Source of the DNA: Chryseobacterium cucumeris
GTDB lineage: Bacteria > Bacteroidota > Bacteroidia > Flavobacteriales > Weeksellaceae
Assembly: GCF_001593385.1 (NCBI RefSeq)
Contig: NZ_LUVZ01000023.1
Span: 310,001-374,000, forward strand
Length of the DNA stretch: 64,000 nt
Direction of reading: 5' to 3'
Shown piece by piece: positions 1 through 7,657 of this stretch. Below the pieces are notes generated by a model, which saw only the letters and a program-made list of their open reading frames with translations, did no database searches and was not told the origin of the DNA. The position numbers and the translations under genes are program-made. Each line of letters begins with the position of its first letter. Position 1 is the stretch's first letter.

Positions 1-876
1 AAAAACGCAACACAGGATGATATCAAAAAGGCCTACCGGAAATTGGCAAGAAAACATCATCCCGATCTCAACCCCGGAGACAAAGAAGCAGAAAAGAAAT
101 TCAAAGAACTGAATGAAGCGAACGAAGTGCTGAGTAATCCGGAAAACAGATCAAAATATGACAAGTACGGAGAACACTGGAAGCACGGCGAAGAATACGA
201 AAAAGCCCAGCAGCAACAGCAAAGACAGTATCAACAGCAAAGTTATAACGGAGGATATTCCGGTGCAGATTTTGGTGGAGGTGAAGATTTCTCAGATTTC
301 TTCCAGGATATGTTTGGCGGTGCAGGCGGTGGATTTGGCAGAAGTTCAAGAGGAAGAGCCTCCGGTAAATTCAAAGGACAGGATATCACTGCCGAATTGA
401 ATCTCAATTTAAGAGACGCTGCAACCACGCATCCGCAAACTTTTGAAATCAATGGAAAGAAAGTAAGAATCACCATTCCTGCAGGAGTGTATGACGGACA
501 GCAGATTAAATTAAAAGGACATGGAAATCCCGGAGTAAATGGTGGGCCAAACGGAGATTTATATATCACCTTCAATATCCCTGCTGATCCGGATTTTGAA
601 AGAATAGGTGATGACCTGAAAACCAAAGTAACCATTGATCTGTACACAGCCGTTTTAGGTGGCGAAGTAAAAGTACATACGCTGAATGGAAGTGTAAACC
701 TTAAAGTAAAACCGGAAACCCAAACCGGAATGACAGTAAGGCTTAAAGGAAAAGGTTTCCCTGTCTATAAAAAAGAAGGAGAACACGGTGATCTTTTTGT
801 AACCTATGAAGTGAAACTGCCAACCAACCTTACCGAAAAGCAGAAAGAACTTTTTGAACAACTAAAAAATTCCTAA
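1..876 (+). CDS. cbpA: DnaJ-family co-chaperone, CbpA type (5' end outside window)
   Basis: Hsp40 co-chaperone that delivers substrates to DnaK and stimulates its ATPase. The reading frame is open from base 1, so the true start lies upstream. The J-domain is visible with its HPD motif (about residues 20-22 of the visible part), followed by a Q-rich and Gly/Phe-rich linker (about 65-120) and the two beta-barrel C-terminal substrate-binding domains. The four CxxCxGxG zinc repeats of classical DnaJ are absent, which points to the CbpA class. The next gene, 3 bp downstream, encodes the partner modulator CbpM, so the two form an operon. Family call is firm; the exact N-terminus cannot be seen. Confidence 0.93.
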   Translation, partial: KNATQDDIKKAYRKLARKHHPDLNPGDKEAEKKFKELNEANEVLSNPENRSKYDKYGEHWKHGEEYEKAQQQQQRQYQQQSYNGGYSGADFGGGEDFSDFFQDMFGGAGGGFGRSSRGRASGKFKGQDITAELNLNLRDAATTHPQTFEINGKKVRITIPAGVYDGQQIKLKGHGNPGVNGGPNGDLYITFNIPADPDFERIGDDLKTKVTIDLYTAVLGGEVKVHTLNGSVNLKVKPETQTGMTVRLKGKGFPVYKKEGEHGDLFVTYEVKLPTNLTEKQKELFEQLKNS

Positions 877-879
877 GCT

Positions 880-1182
880 ATGAGTGAAAGAATATCACGG
901 GAAGAACTCGTAAAAATCTATAATATAGAAATCACTTTTTTTGATGATCTTGTAGACTATGGGCTGCTGAATATTCATATTGAGAATAATATTCATTATC
1001 TGATGTATGAAGATCTGCCCGATCTGGAAAAATTTGCCAACTGGCATTATGATCTCGAAATTAACCTGCCCGGCCTTGAAGTGATTCATAATATGCTGAA
1101 AAAACTGGATGCCCTGAACCGCAAAAACAGAGAACTGATGAATAAACTTTCTGCTATAAGTGATCAATATGAAGATATTTAG
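880..1182 (+). CDS. cbpM: CbpM-like chaperone modulator
   Basis: A 100-residue MerR/CbpM-like protein. CbpM binds the J-domain of CbpA and inhibits it. The N-terminal half has the pattern of a degenerate winged helix (SREELVKIYNIEITFFDDLV, then a YLMYEDLPDLEKF segment) and the C-terminal half is a heptad-rich helix suited to dimerisation. It starts 3 bp after the cbpA stop codon, which supports both the pairing and translational coupling. Length fits the family. Confidence 0.85.
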   Translation: MSERISREELVKIYNIEITFFDDLVDYGLLNIHIENNIHYLMYEDLPDLEKFANWHYDLEINLPGLEVIHNMLKKLDALNRKNRELMNKLSAISDQYEDI

Positions 1183-1184
1183 TT

Positions 1185-1192
1185 TAGTTTTG
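1185..1192 (+). promoter_or_regulatory. Candidate -7 box for the 1220 gene
   Basis: TAGTTTTG fits the Bacteroidota -7 consensus TAnnTTTG and lies 27 bp before the next start codon, just after the cbpM stop. No good -33 element was found, so the 1220 gene may instead be read through from cbpM. Confidence 0.35.
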
Positions 1193-1219
1193 TAGCTTTT
1201 TAAAGCAAACTCTATAATT

Positions 1220-1750
1220 ATGAATGAAGAAAAGGTGATTACACTAAAGCCGGACAGGAAGATTTTTGAAGATATTTATTTTAGCGGTAATCAGGGAAGT
1301 CTGCTTTTTTCACCTACTACAAAAAGTAAAACTATCGTTACCATAGTTGCTGCAGTGATTGTTTTCATCGTTTTTCTATTAAAAGACTTTATGAGTAAAG
1401 AAAATGCAGGCGTTTTATACTTCCTGAGTTTTATATTTTTGCTTTGTGCTGTTTTTTTATCAGTCAGCGTTAATAAAGTTTCAAGATGGAAAAAACAGGT
1501 GAATCATTATCTGAGCACGCTTGAAAGATGTAAAGTATACGAAATAAGATTTGATAATAACTTTTTCACAGTCAATATTGATGGCGAAAAAGAGACCAGC
1601 GAATGGAAAGATTTTGAATACTTTGACAGCACTCATGAATTTATTTCTGTTGAAGGAAAATACAGTTACATGTTTCCCAGAAAATCAATGAATGAGAAAG
1701 AATACAGTTTTCTCAAGAATATATTGAAAGAGAAAATTAAAATCGATTAA
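1220..1750 (+). CDS. YcxB-like small membrane protein
   Basis: A 176-residue protein of unknown function. Two adjacent membrane segments lie at about residues 40-58 and 66-84, followed by a cytosolic C-terminal domain with alternating charged and aromatic residues (FDNNFFTVNIDGEKETSEWK and an IS-EGKYSYMFPRKSM stretch). This architecture matches the YcxB-like family, in which a two-helix hairpin precedes a PH-like beta domain; no activity is established for it. It ends at a strong convergent terminator. Confidence 0.6.
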   Translation: MNEEKVITLKPDRKIFEDIYFSGNQGSLLFSPTTKSKTIVTIVAAVIVFIVFLLKDFMSKENAGVLYFLSFIFLLCAVFLSVSVNKVSRWKKQVNHYLSTLERCKVYEIRFDNNFFTVNIDGEKETSEWKDFEYFDSTHEFISVEGKYSYMFPRKSMNEKEYSFLKNILKEKIKID

Positions 1751-1762
1751 TAAAAACAAAAA

Positions 1763-1792
1763 CGGAGCAAAATTATTTTGCTCCGTTTTTTT
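1763..1792. terminator. Bidirectional Rho-independent terminator
   Basis: Perfect 10-bp stem with 3-nt loop (CGGAGCAAAA/TTTTGCTCCG) followed by seven T on the plus strand and preceded by an A-rich run that serves the minus strand. It separates the convergent 1220 gene and cysteine synthase gene. Confidence 0.9.
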
Positions 1793-1809
1793 ATTATATA
1801 CAAGTTAGC

Positions 1810-2802
1810 TTATTTGTTCTCTTCCAACCAGCCCATTTCCTTCATCCACTCGTCATTGTAGATTTTTCCTACATATCTTGAGCCATGGTCATGAAGTAAA
1901 ACAACAATGACATCATCTTTTGTGAACTGATCTTTCATCTGAATCAAAGATGCAATAGCACTTCCGGCAGAATATCCACAGAAAATACCTTCCTCTTTCG
2001 CCAGTTTTCTGGCATAGATAGCGCCGTCTTTATCCGTTACTTTTTCAAAATGATCAATTACAGACATATCATAGTTTTCAGGAATGATATCTTCCCCGAT
2101 TCCTTCTGTGATATAAGTGTAAGCGTGATCATAATGAAGCTCACCAGTTTCGTGGAATTCTTTCAGAATAGAGCCATAAGTATCCACTCCGATTACTTTG
2201 ATGTCCGGATTTTTTTCTTTGAAAAATGTTCCGCACCCGGTGATTGTACCTCCTGTTCCGGCTCCTACTACAAAATGAGTCAGTTTTCCTTCTGTCTGTT
2301 CCCAGATCTCCGGAGCCGTGGATTCATAATGAGCGGCTCTGTTGGACAGGTTATCATATTGGTTGACATACCATCCGTTTTCCGTTTCTTTTGCCAGTCT
2401 TTTGGAAACTGAATAATAAGAACGTGGATCGGTAGGTTTTACGTCAGTAGGGCAAACAATTACTTCGGCTCCTACAGCACGAAGAATATCACATTTTTCT
2501 TTTGACTGTTTTGAATTGGTTACAAAGATACATTTGTACCCTTTGATGATGGCTGCCAAAGCCAGTCCCATTCCTGTATTTCCGGAAGTTCCTTCAATAA
2601 TGGTTCCTCCAGGTTTTAATCTGCCGTCTTTTTCGGCATCCTCTATCATTTTAAGAGCCATTCTGTCCTTCACTGAGTTTCCGGGATTGAAGGTCTCTAC
2701 TTTTGCTAATACCAATGCCGGAAAATCTTCACCTAATACTTTGTTAAGCTTTACCAGCGGTGTGTTACCTATCGTTTCAAGGATATTTTTTGCGTATTTC
2801 AT
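1810..2802 (-). CDS. PLP-dependent cysteine synthase, CBS-type
   Basis: Fold-type II PLP enzyme of 330 residues that makes cysteine from O-acetylserine or cystathionine from serine and homocysteine. The Schiff-base lysine is K45 in NPGNSVKDR, the substrate loop is TSGNTGMG, and the PLP-phosphate loop GAGTGGTITG is present. EGIGEDIIP and the AHYESTAPEI stretch resemble the catalytic core of cystathionine beta-synthase more than CysK, but the C-terminal CBS-domain pair of eukaryotic CBS is missing. Exact substrate is therefore open between cysteine synthase and cystathionine beta-synthase. A -7 box and a DnaA-box cluster lie upstream. Confidence 0.85.
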   Translation of the reverse strand: MKYAKNILETIGNTPLVKLNKVLGEDFPALVLAKVETFNPGNSVKDRMALKMIEDAEKDGRLKPGGTIIEGTSGNTGMGLALAAIIKGYKCIFVTNSKQSKEKCDILRAVGAEVIVCPTDVKPTDPRSYYSVSKRLAKETENGWYVNQYDNLSNRAAHYESTAPEIWEQTEGKLTHFVVGAGTGGTITGCGTFFKEKNPDIKVIGVDTYGSILKEFHETGELHYDHAYTYITEGIGEDIIPENYDMSVIDHFEKVTDKDGAIYARKLAKEEGIFCGYSAGSAIASLIQMKDQFTKDDVIVVLLHDHGSRYVGKIYNDEWMKEMGWLEENK

Positions 2803-2821
2803 AAATGTTTTATAAGCGGCA

Positions 2822-2829
2822 CAAAGATA
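2822..2829 (-). promoter_or_regulatory. -7 box of the cysteine synthase gene
   Basis: On the minus strand this reads TATCTTTG, a perfect TAnnTTTG box, about 20 bp before the start codon. No TTTG -33 element lies at the usual 19 bp; instead the DnaA-box cluster (2852-2882) occupies that position. Confidence 0.6.
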
Positions 2830-2851
2830 AGGCTTTTAAAATTATCTGCGC

Positions 2852-2882
2852 TGTGGATAACGTGTGGATAAGTTGTGGATAA
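2852..2882. promoter_or_regulatory. Three consensus DnaA boxes at exact 11-bp spacing
   Basis: TGTGGATAA, the reverse complement of the DnaA box TTATCCACA, occurs at 2852-2860, 2863-2871 and 2874-2882, all in the same orientation and one helical turn apart. An AT-rich heptamer array follows 34 bp later. This is either part of a replication origin, a DnaA titration site, or a DnaA-controlled promoter of the cysteine synthase gene. Confidence 0.7.
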
Positions 2883-2916
2883 CACTGAAATCAACTGATA
2901 CACAATCAATAACTTT

Positions 2917-2965
2917 CAATTATCAATTATCAATTATCAATTATCAATTATCAATTATCAATTAT
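2917..2965. repeat. Tandem heptamer array (CAATTAT)x7
   Basis: Seven perfect head-to-tail copies of CAATTAT, ending four bases before the stop codon of the permease gene (its 3' side, since that gene is on the minus strand). Read in register TTATCAA, the unit shares the TTATC start of a DnaA box, which may be coincidence. Confidence 0.95.
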
Positions 2966-2969
2966 CAGG

Positions 2970-4199
2970 TTAGTTGTACTTAATCGCTTTCACCGGAGAA
3001 ATCTTACTGATCAGGTAGCTCGGAATAATCAAGGCCAGCCCTGAGATAATAAGAATTCCTACTGAGATAGAAATAATGGCAATTGGGTTAAGATCAACCG
3101 GAACAGTACTTACGTAGTAATTTTCAGGATTAAGTTTGATGATTCCAAAGAATTTCTGGATTAAAATCAGTCCTAATCCGATAGCATTTCCGTACAAAAG
3201 CCCCGGGATCATAATAATCAGGGTATAATTGATGAAAGTAGCTCTTATCTGTGAATTGCTTGCTCCTAATGTTTTCAGAAGGCCAATAGAATTGGTTCGT
3301 TCGATAATAAGAATCAGAAGAACCATAATGATATTGATCACCACTACAATCAGCATGATGATAATGATTAAAGCAATATTGGTATCAAAAATACTGATCC
3401 AGTCAGTGATCTGCGGGAATTTTTCTGTCGCTTTTTCAGCATAGTTCTTATATCCGATCAGTTTTTCGATGTCAGGAAAATCTTTGTCGATATCATTCAC
3501 ATTCTTCAGGAAAATATCTATTCCGCCAATTTCATCTGGTTTCATATCCTGAATCTTTCTTGCATGATTGATTCCTCCGATAACAAATTGTTCGTCAATT
3601 AGTTTAATGTCAGTTCTGTAAATTCCGATAACTCTGAATTTACGGTAAAGCGGTTTTTGATCTGCTTTTAAAAATACAGTAACAATGCTGTCATTTACTT
3701 TAAGATGAAGATCATTGGCCACTTTCTGTGAAATCGCAACATCACTATTGAATCCTTTTTCTGTTACCTTCGGAGTTGTTCCGGCTATAAGGAATTTTTT
3801 AAATCTTAGACTGTCAAAATCCTTACCGATTCCCTTAAATATAATGCCTGCGAAATTGTGCTCATTACGCATAATTCCGGTAACCGTTACATATTTTTGG
3901 GTACTTTCCACATCGGGAAGTTCTTTTATCTTGGCAATATTGAGTCCCTGATTGTCCAGTACAGAAGTATTGTATGAAGAATTGGATCGTGTAGACCTTA
4001 CGGTAATATGTCCGCTGAAATCAGCCAGCCTCTCCTTGATAGCTTTTTTAGAACCAAAACCGGTGGCTACGGTAATGAGGGAAACAATAATTCCCAATGC
4101 TACGGAAAGCCTGCCAATGAAGATGATAACCCTTGAAAGGTTATTTTTGTTATCTTTGGAAAATGCTATTTTTCTAGAGAAATATAAAGGAAATTTCAA
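2970..4199 (-). CDS. FtsX/LolC-like ABC transporter permease
   Basis: Inner-membrane permease of the MacB/LolC type: one N-terminal membrane helix (VIIFIGRLSVALGIIVSLI), a large periplasmic domain of about 220 residues, then three C-terminal helices including the FtsX core segment ERTNSIGLLKTLGASNSQIR. Such proteins act with an ATPase in lipoprotein release or envelope stress; the ATPase is not in the window. I place the start at the TTG codon at 4199 (409 residues), because a -7 box (4218-4225) lies just upstream of it and inside the longer frame that opens with ATG at 4268. The longer start would overlap the divergent namZ gene. Confidence 0.8.
   Translation of the reverse strand: MKFPLYFSRKIAFSKDNKNNLSRVIIFIGRLSVALGIIVSLITVATGFGSKKAIKERLADFSGHITVRSTRSNSSYNTSVLDNQGLNIAKIKELPDVESTQKYVTVTGIMRNEHNFAGIIFKGIGKDFDSLRFKKFLIAGTTPKVTEKGFNSDVAISQKVANDLHLKVNDSIVTVFLKADQKPLYRKFRVIGIYRTDIKLIDEQFVIGGINHARKIQDMKPDEIGGIDIFLKNVNDIDKDFPDIEKLIGYKNYAEKATEKFPQITDWISIFDTNIALIIIIMLIVVVINIIMVLLILIIERTNSIGLLKTLGASNSQIRATFINYTLIIMIPGLLYGNAIGLGLILIQKFFGIIKLNPENYYVSTVPVDLNPIAIISISVGILIISGLALIIPSYLISKISPVKAIKYN
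4151..4158 (+). promoter_or_regulatory. -7 box of namZ
   Basis: TATCTTTG matches TAnnTTTG exactly and lies 46 bp before the ATG at 4204. A CTTG at 4132-4135 could be a poorly spaced -33 element. The box lies inside the permease coding region. Confidence 0.5.
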
Positions 4200-4203
4200 G
4201 CTT

Positions 4204-5400
4204 ATGAATTTAGATTTCAAAATTAAAAATTTACTTCTGATTTGCCTAATTTTTTTAGGAGTATTCAACCAATATTATTCTCAGACTCAAGTTCAATCGG
4301 ATTTTAAAACCGGTGCAGACCAACCTGAAATCTACTTGCCACTGTTAAAAAATAAAACGATAGGGGTGGTGACCAATCAGACAGGTTTAATGAGTGATAA
4401 AACCCATTTGGTTGATTTTCTTGTAAAAAACGGAATTAAAATCAAGTCTATTTTCGCACCTGAACATGGCTTCAGAGGTGATGCTGATGCAGGGGCAAAA
4501 GTGAAAAACGGAGTAGATGTAAAGACCGGAATTCCCATTGTTTCACTATATGGAAATAATAAAAAGCCAAAGCCGGAGCAACTTTCAGGAATTGACATCG
4601 TTGTTTTTGATATTCAGGATGTAGGAGTAAGGTTTTACACCTATATTTCCACTTTGTCTTATCTGATGGAAGCCGGAGCTGAGAATAATGTGGAGATCAT
4701 GGTTTTGGATCGTCCCAATCCACATGACGGATACACTGACGGACCTGTCCTGAGAAAAAAATGGTCAGGTTTTGTTGGACTTCACGAAGTTCCCGTAGTA
4801 TATGGGCTGACAATAGGAGAGTATGGAAAAATGGTGAACGGAGAGAAATGGCTGAAGAATCAAGTTCAGGCTAAATATACGCTTGTTCCGATGAAGAATT
4901 ATCATAAAAAGCAGCGTTATCTGATGCTTGATAAACCTTCTCCTAATTTACCCAATGATAAAGCAATTAATTTATATCCAAGCCTTTGCTTTTTTGAAGG
5001 TACACAAGTTTCTGTAGGAAGAGGAACAGATCTTCCTTTCCAGATTTATGGTTCTCCATGGACGGAAAATCTGCCTTATCAGTTTACGCCCAAACCAAGT
5101 TATGGTGCTAAAGACCCTTTCCTGAACGGAAAGCTGTGTTATGGTGAAAACCTTTCCGGTTATCCTAAAGATTTAAGAGAACTGAATCTTGAATGGGTAA
5201 TCAAAGCCTATCAAAACTATAAAAATCCACAGCAGGATTTCTTCCTGAAAAATCTTTGGTTTGATACTTTATCCGGAACTGATGAATTGAGAAAACAGAT
5301 TATCGCAGGAAAATCAATCCCGGAAATTAAGGCTTCGTGGAAAAAAGATCTGGAAAGTTTCGAAAAGATCAGAACCAGATATGTGGTGTACGAAGATTAA
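4204..5400 (+). CDS. namZ: NamZ-like exo-beta-N-acetylmuramidase (DUF1343)
   Basis: 398-residue exported protein of the former DUF1343 family, now known from NamZ to remove terminal N-acetylmuramic acid from peptidoglycan fragments (GH171). The signal peptide is clear (MNLDFKIKNLLLICLIFLGV to about residue 25). Family landmarks include GVVTNQTG, FAPEHGFRGDADAG, FDIQDVGVRFYTY, VLDRPNP, and EGTQVSVGRGTDLPFQ. The frame is open upstream to 3952, but that part is antisense to the permease and has no signal sequence, so ATG 4204 is chosen. It likely acts in the periplasm in wall recycling. Its stop codon directly abuts the stop of the convergent 5401 gene. Confidence 0.87.
   Translation: MNLDFKIKNLLLICLIFLGVFNQYYSQTQVQSDFKTGADQPEIYLPLLKNKTIGVVTNQTGLMSDKTHLVDFLVKNGIKIKSIFAPEHGFRGDADAGAKVKNGVDVKTGIPIVSLYGNNKKPKPEQLSGIDIVVFDIQDVGVRFYTYISTLSYLMEAGAENNVEIMVLDRPNPHDGYTDGPVLRKKWSGFVGLHEVPVVYGLTIGEYGKMVNGEKWLKNQVQAKYTLVPMKNYHKKQRYLMLDKPSPNLPNDKAINLYPSLCFFEGTQVSVGRGTDLPFQIYGSPWTENLPYQFTPKPSYGAKDPFLNGKLCYGENLSGYPKDLRELNLEWVIKAYQNYKNPQQDFFLKNLWFDTLSGTDELRKQIIAGKSIPEIKASWKKDLESFEKIRTRYVVYED
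4218..4225 (-). promoter_or_regulatory. -7 box of the permease gene
   Basis: On the minus strand this reads TAATTTTG, a perfect TAnnTTTG box, 19 bp before the TTG start at 4199. It sits inside the namZ signal-peptide codons, and it is the main reason for preferring the short permease start. Confidence 0.45.
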
Positions 5401-5607
5401 TTAATCAAAATTTTGGGGCGGATTTTTATCATTTCTGCCCTTATTTAATATAAACAGTCCCACAGTCAGTCCAACAACTCCTGCAAAAGCTGTCATTAAG
5501 GCTCTCTGTAATTTATCAGGTAAATCATTCCCGATATAGTTCATTAAAAAAAGTATCACAAAAGTGATAACTGAAATGATAATATGATTTCTTCCGAATG
5601 GTTTCAT
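5401..5607 (-). CDS. Small two-helix membrane protein, unknown function
   Basis: 68 residues with two predicted membrane helices (about 8-24 and 39-54) and a polar tail. I do not recognise a family. It starts 4 bp after the outer-membrane-protein gene and is probably the last gene of a three-gene operon running from 7428. Its stop codon touches the namZ stop codon, so the two transcripts converge with no spacer. Confidence 0.6.
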   Translation of the reverse strand: MKPFGRNHIIISVITFVILFLMNYIGNDLPDKLQRALMTAFAGVVGLTVGLFILNKGRNDKNPPQNFD

Positions 5608-5611
5608 TGTA

Positions 5612-6238
5612 TTATTTTAATTTATAAGAAATCATGACACCTCCTCTGTATGGGATGATTTCACCACTTTTATTAAACTTTTCTGCAGAATCATAACGTT
5701 TTCCTGTAGATTTGTCATAGCCTTTATAAAATCCTTGTGATGTTCCGATTGTTCCATAAATGTCCAGATTCCAACGCTCAGATAATTGAAATTGATATCC
5801 TGCTGTAACACCCAGCATCACAGAAAATCCTTTCTGGTACAGGTTGGAGTTTTTAAGGATTTCTCCATTCCAGTTTTCAAAAGTGCTGTCATTCCAATAA
5901 CTCCATTTTGTGGCATTGTAAGCAGCTACGGATACGTTAGCACCTACATACCAATGTTTGAAAGCCTCAGTAAAGTAATATCTTCCTTCTGCAGAAATAG
6001 AGTAAAACTGTAGTTTATGCCCTCCGAAAGATTTCCACGGCGAAATGAAAACATCTCCCTGAAGGGTATATTTTGGACTGATTTGTTTTTCTATTCCTAA
6101 GTTTAAAATTCCTATTGGAGCAAATAAAGCATTCCCTTTTATGTATAAACTTTTATCCTGTCCCCCTTGTTCCTGAGCGCTCAACGTAGTTGCTGACAGG
6201 AAAGCTAAAATGCCTGCTGCTAATAATTTATATTTCAT
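5612..6238 (-). CDS. DUF3575-like outer membrane beta-barrel protein
   Basis: 208 residues with a signal peptide ending at about residue 21 (LSATTLSAQ). The mature part shows amphipathic strands rich in Tyr, Trp and Gly, with the pattern GIEKQISPKYTLQGDV then an EGRYYF segment typical of DUF3575 proteins, and a C-terminal strand ending in YKLK. It is probably a small outer-membrane barrel. It follows the thioredoxin-domain gene by 14 bp and is likely cotranscribed with it. Function is unknown. Confidence 0.7.
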   Translation of the reverse strand: MKYKLLAAGILAFLSATTLSAQEQGGQDKSLYIKGNALFAPIGILNLGIEKQISPKYTLQGDVFISPWKSFGGHKLQFYSISAEGRYYFTEAFKHWYVGANVSVAAYNATKWSYWNDSTFENWNGEILKNSNLYQKGFSVMLGVTAGYQFQLSERWNLDIYGTIGTSQGFYKGYDKSTGKRYDSAEKFNKSGEIIPYRGGVMISYKLK

Positions 6239-6252
6239 CCGGTTTATAATGT

Positions 6253-7428
6253 TTATTTTATCTGCTTTAATAGTTCATCTGCCAGTTGAGAATCCTTATT
6301 GCCCTGAACTGCTAAATTTTTAGACATTTCAGCATAGTTTTTTGCCATCTCTTTATTTCCCGTAAGGTGATAAAGTTTGGCAAGAATATAAGTGTTTTCC
6401 GAAGTCTCGCTTCTCATAACAGATTTTTCTGCCCATTCTGTAGCTTTCTTTAATGAAGAAGGAGTTTTCACATGATCTGCAAATATCCATGCTGCTCTCA
6501 GGAGTTCATTCGGATCAAAAGCATCAGAATTTTTATAATAATCTAAAGCCGCTTTCTCATATTCAGAAAAATTACTGTTCTGTTCATAATAGCTGAGCTT
6601 CGTCTGATTTAGTTTTTTAACAGCAGCTTCTTTCCCTACCAATGGTTCGGCAGCTTTCATGAAGTAGTCATCATTGATTTTTTTATTTTTATCATCAATA
6701 GACTGTTCTACTATTTTTCCCAGTTTCAGCTGGGCATCAAATTCATTGTAAGTTTCTTCAGGAAGGAATTTAATAATCTCTGCTTTTCTGGATGCAAAAA
6801 CAGGATAGTTGGTATCTTCCGATGATTTTACGAAGTAAAGAAGAAATCCGATTTCATCCTTTGTAAGCTCTTCAGTTTTCTTTTTATTCTGGAAATATCT
6901 TTCGGAAGCTTTTTTGGCAAATTCATAATCTGAGTTAGCGTTAAGCTTCATAATGTTGATCAGGAATTCCGGGTCTTTTTCACCGCCGGCAAAACGGTCT
7001 TTAAGAGAGCCTTTTTTATTTCCGGGTGAATTAATGTCCTGTGCCATTGCCACAAACAGACTTTCTTCCATATAACCGGTATTTCTGGAAACAAGTTCTC
7101 CTTCACCGTTCAGGAAAAGATAAGTAGGATAGGAACGTACTCCGAATTTTGAAGCGATATCTCTGCCTTCTCCCTTCTCCATGTCAAATCTTGCATTAAT
7201 GAAGTTGGTGTTGTAGTAGTCACTTACTGCTTTCTGTGTGAATACATTTTTTTCCATCATTTTGCATGGGCCACACCAGGAAGCATAGGCATCAATAAAA
7301 ACCAATTTCTTTTCCTTCTTGGCTTTTGCAATAATATCTTTGAATGGCAGCTCCTGAAACTGTATGGCTTCCTGAGCAGAGATCGCGATGGCACAAAAAA
7401 TAGATAACCCGGAGATGATCTTCTTCAT
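6253..7428 (-). CDS. Exported thioredoxin-domain protein
   Basis: 391 residues: signal peptide (about 1-18, ending SAQ), a thioredoxin-like domain (about 20-135) with the active-site pair C52-GP-C55 in WCGPCKMM and the cis-proline region VRSYPTYLFL, then a long helical region with TPR-like character (about 150-391). It probably reduces or forms disulfides in the periplasm. The frame is open upstream to 7497, but the Met at 7428 begins a clean signal peptide and is preferred. It is the first gene of a three-gene operon with the DUF3575 protein and the small membrane protein. Confidence 0.82.
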   Translation of the reverse strand: MKKIISGLSIFCAIAISAQEAIQFQELPFKDIIAKAKKEKKLVFIDAYASWCGPCKMMEKNVFTQKAVSDYYNTNFINARFDMEKGEGRDIASKFGVRSYPTYLFLNGEGELVSRNTGYMEESLFVAMAQDINSPGNKKGSLKDRFAGGEKDPEFLINIMKLNANSDYEFAKKASERYFQNKKKTEELTKDEIGFLLYFVKSSEDTNYPVFASRKAEIIKFLPEETYNEFDAQLKLGKIVEQSIDDKNKKINDDYFMKAAEPLVGKEAAVKKLNQTKLSYYEQNSNFSEYEKAALDYYKNSDAFDPNELLRAAWIFADHVKTPSSLKKATEWAEKSVMRSETSENTYILAKLYHLTGNKEMAKNYAEMSKNLAVQGNKDSQLADELLKQIK

Positions 7429-7605
7429 TTTCAAATAAGATTTGTAGGCGAAGATAATTAATTTTAAAAATATAGCATGCTGAATTGGTGGTATCAATGA
7501 CGATATTAACGAACTTTAAGACTTCAGCTTATCTGGATTTTTGTTTTTTACTTTAAAATATGAAATCTAAATTTAATTCACTTTATGGTCCTGAAATCTT
7601 TGTTA

Positions 7606-7613
7606 TATCTTTG
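7606..7613 (+). promoter_or_regulatory. -7 box of the sensor kinase gene
   Basis: TATCTTTG, a perfect TAnnTTTG box, 45 bp before the TTG start at 7658. No convincing -33 element was seen. Confidence 0.55.
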
Positions 7614-7657
7614 CAAACGAATAATTTATATGTAGAGGAATCCATAATTTAGAGAAT

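Noticed and set aside
243..647. Minus-strand open frame of 134 residues opposite cbpA
   Set aside because: It is a shadow of the cbpA reading frame with low-complexity, Pro/Ser-rich translation. Similar antisense frames opposite other long genes (for example 27088-27528, 32910-33242, 50813-51148 and 52162-52494) were rejected for the same reason.
3952..4203. Upstream extension of the namZ reading frame (84 extra residues)
   Set aside because: It is antisense to the permease gene and would place the signal peptide in the middle of the protein. ATG 4204 gives a normal exported protein.
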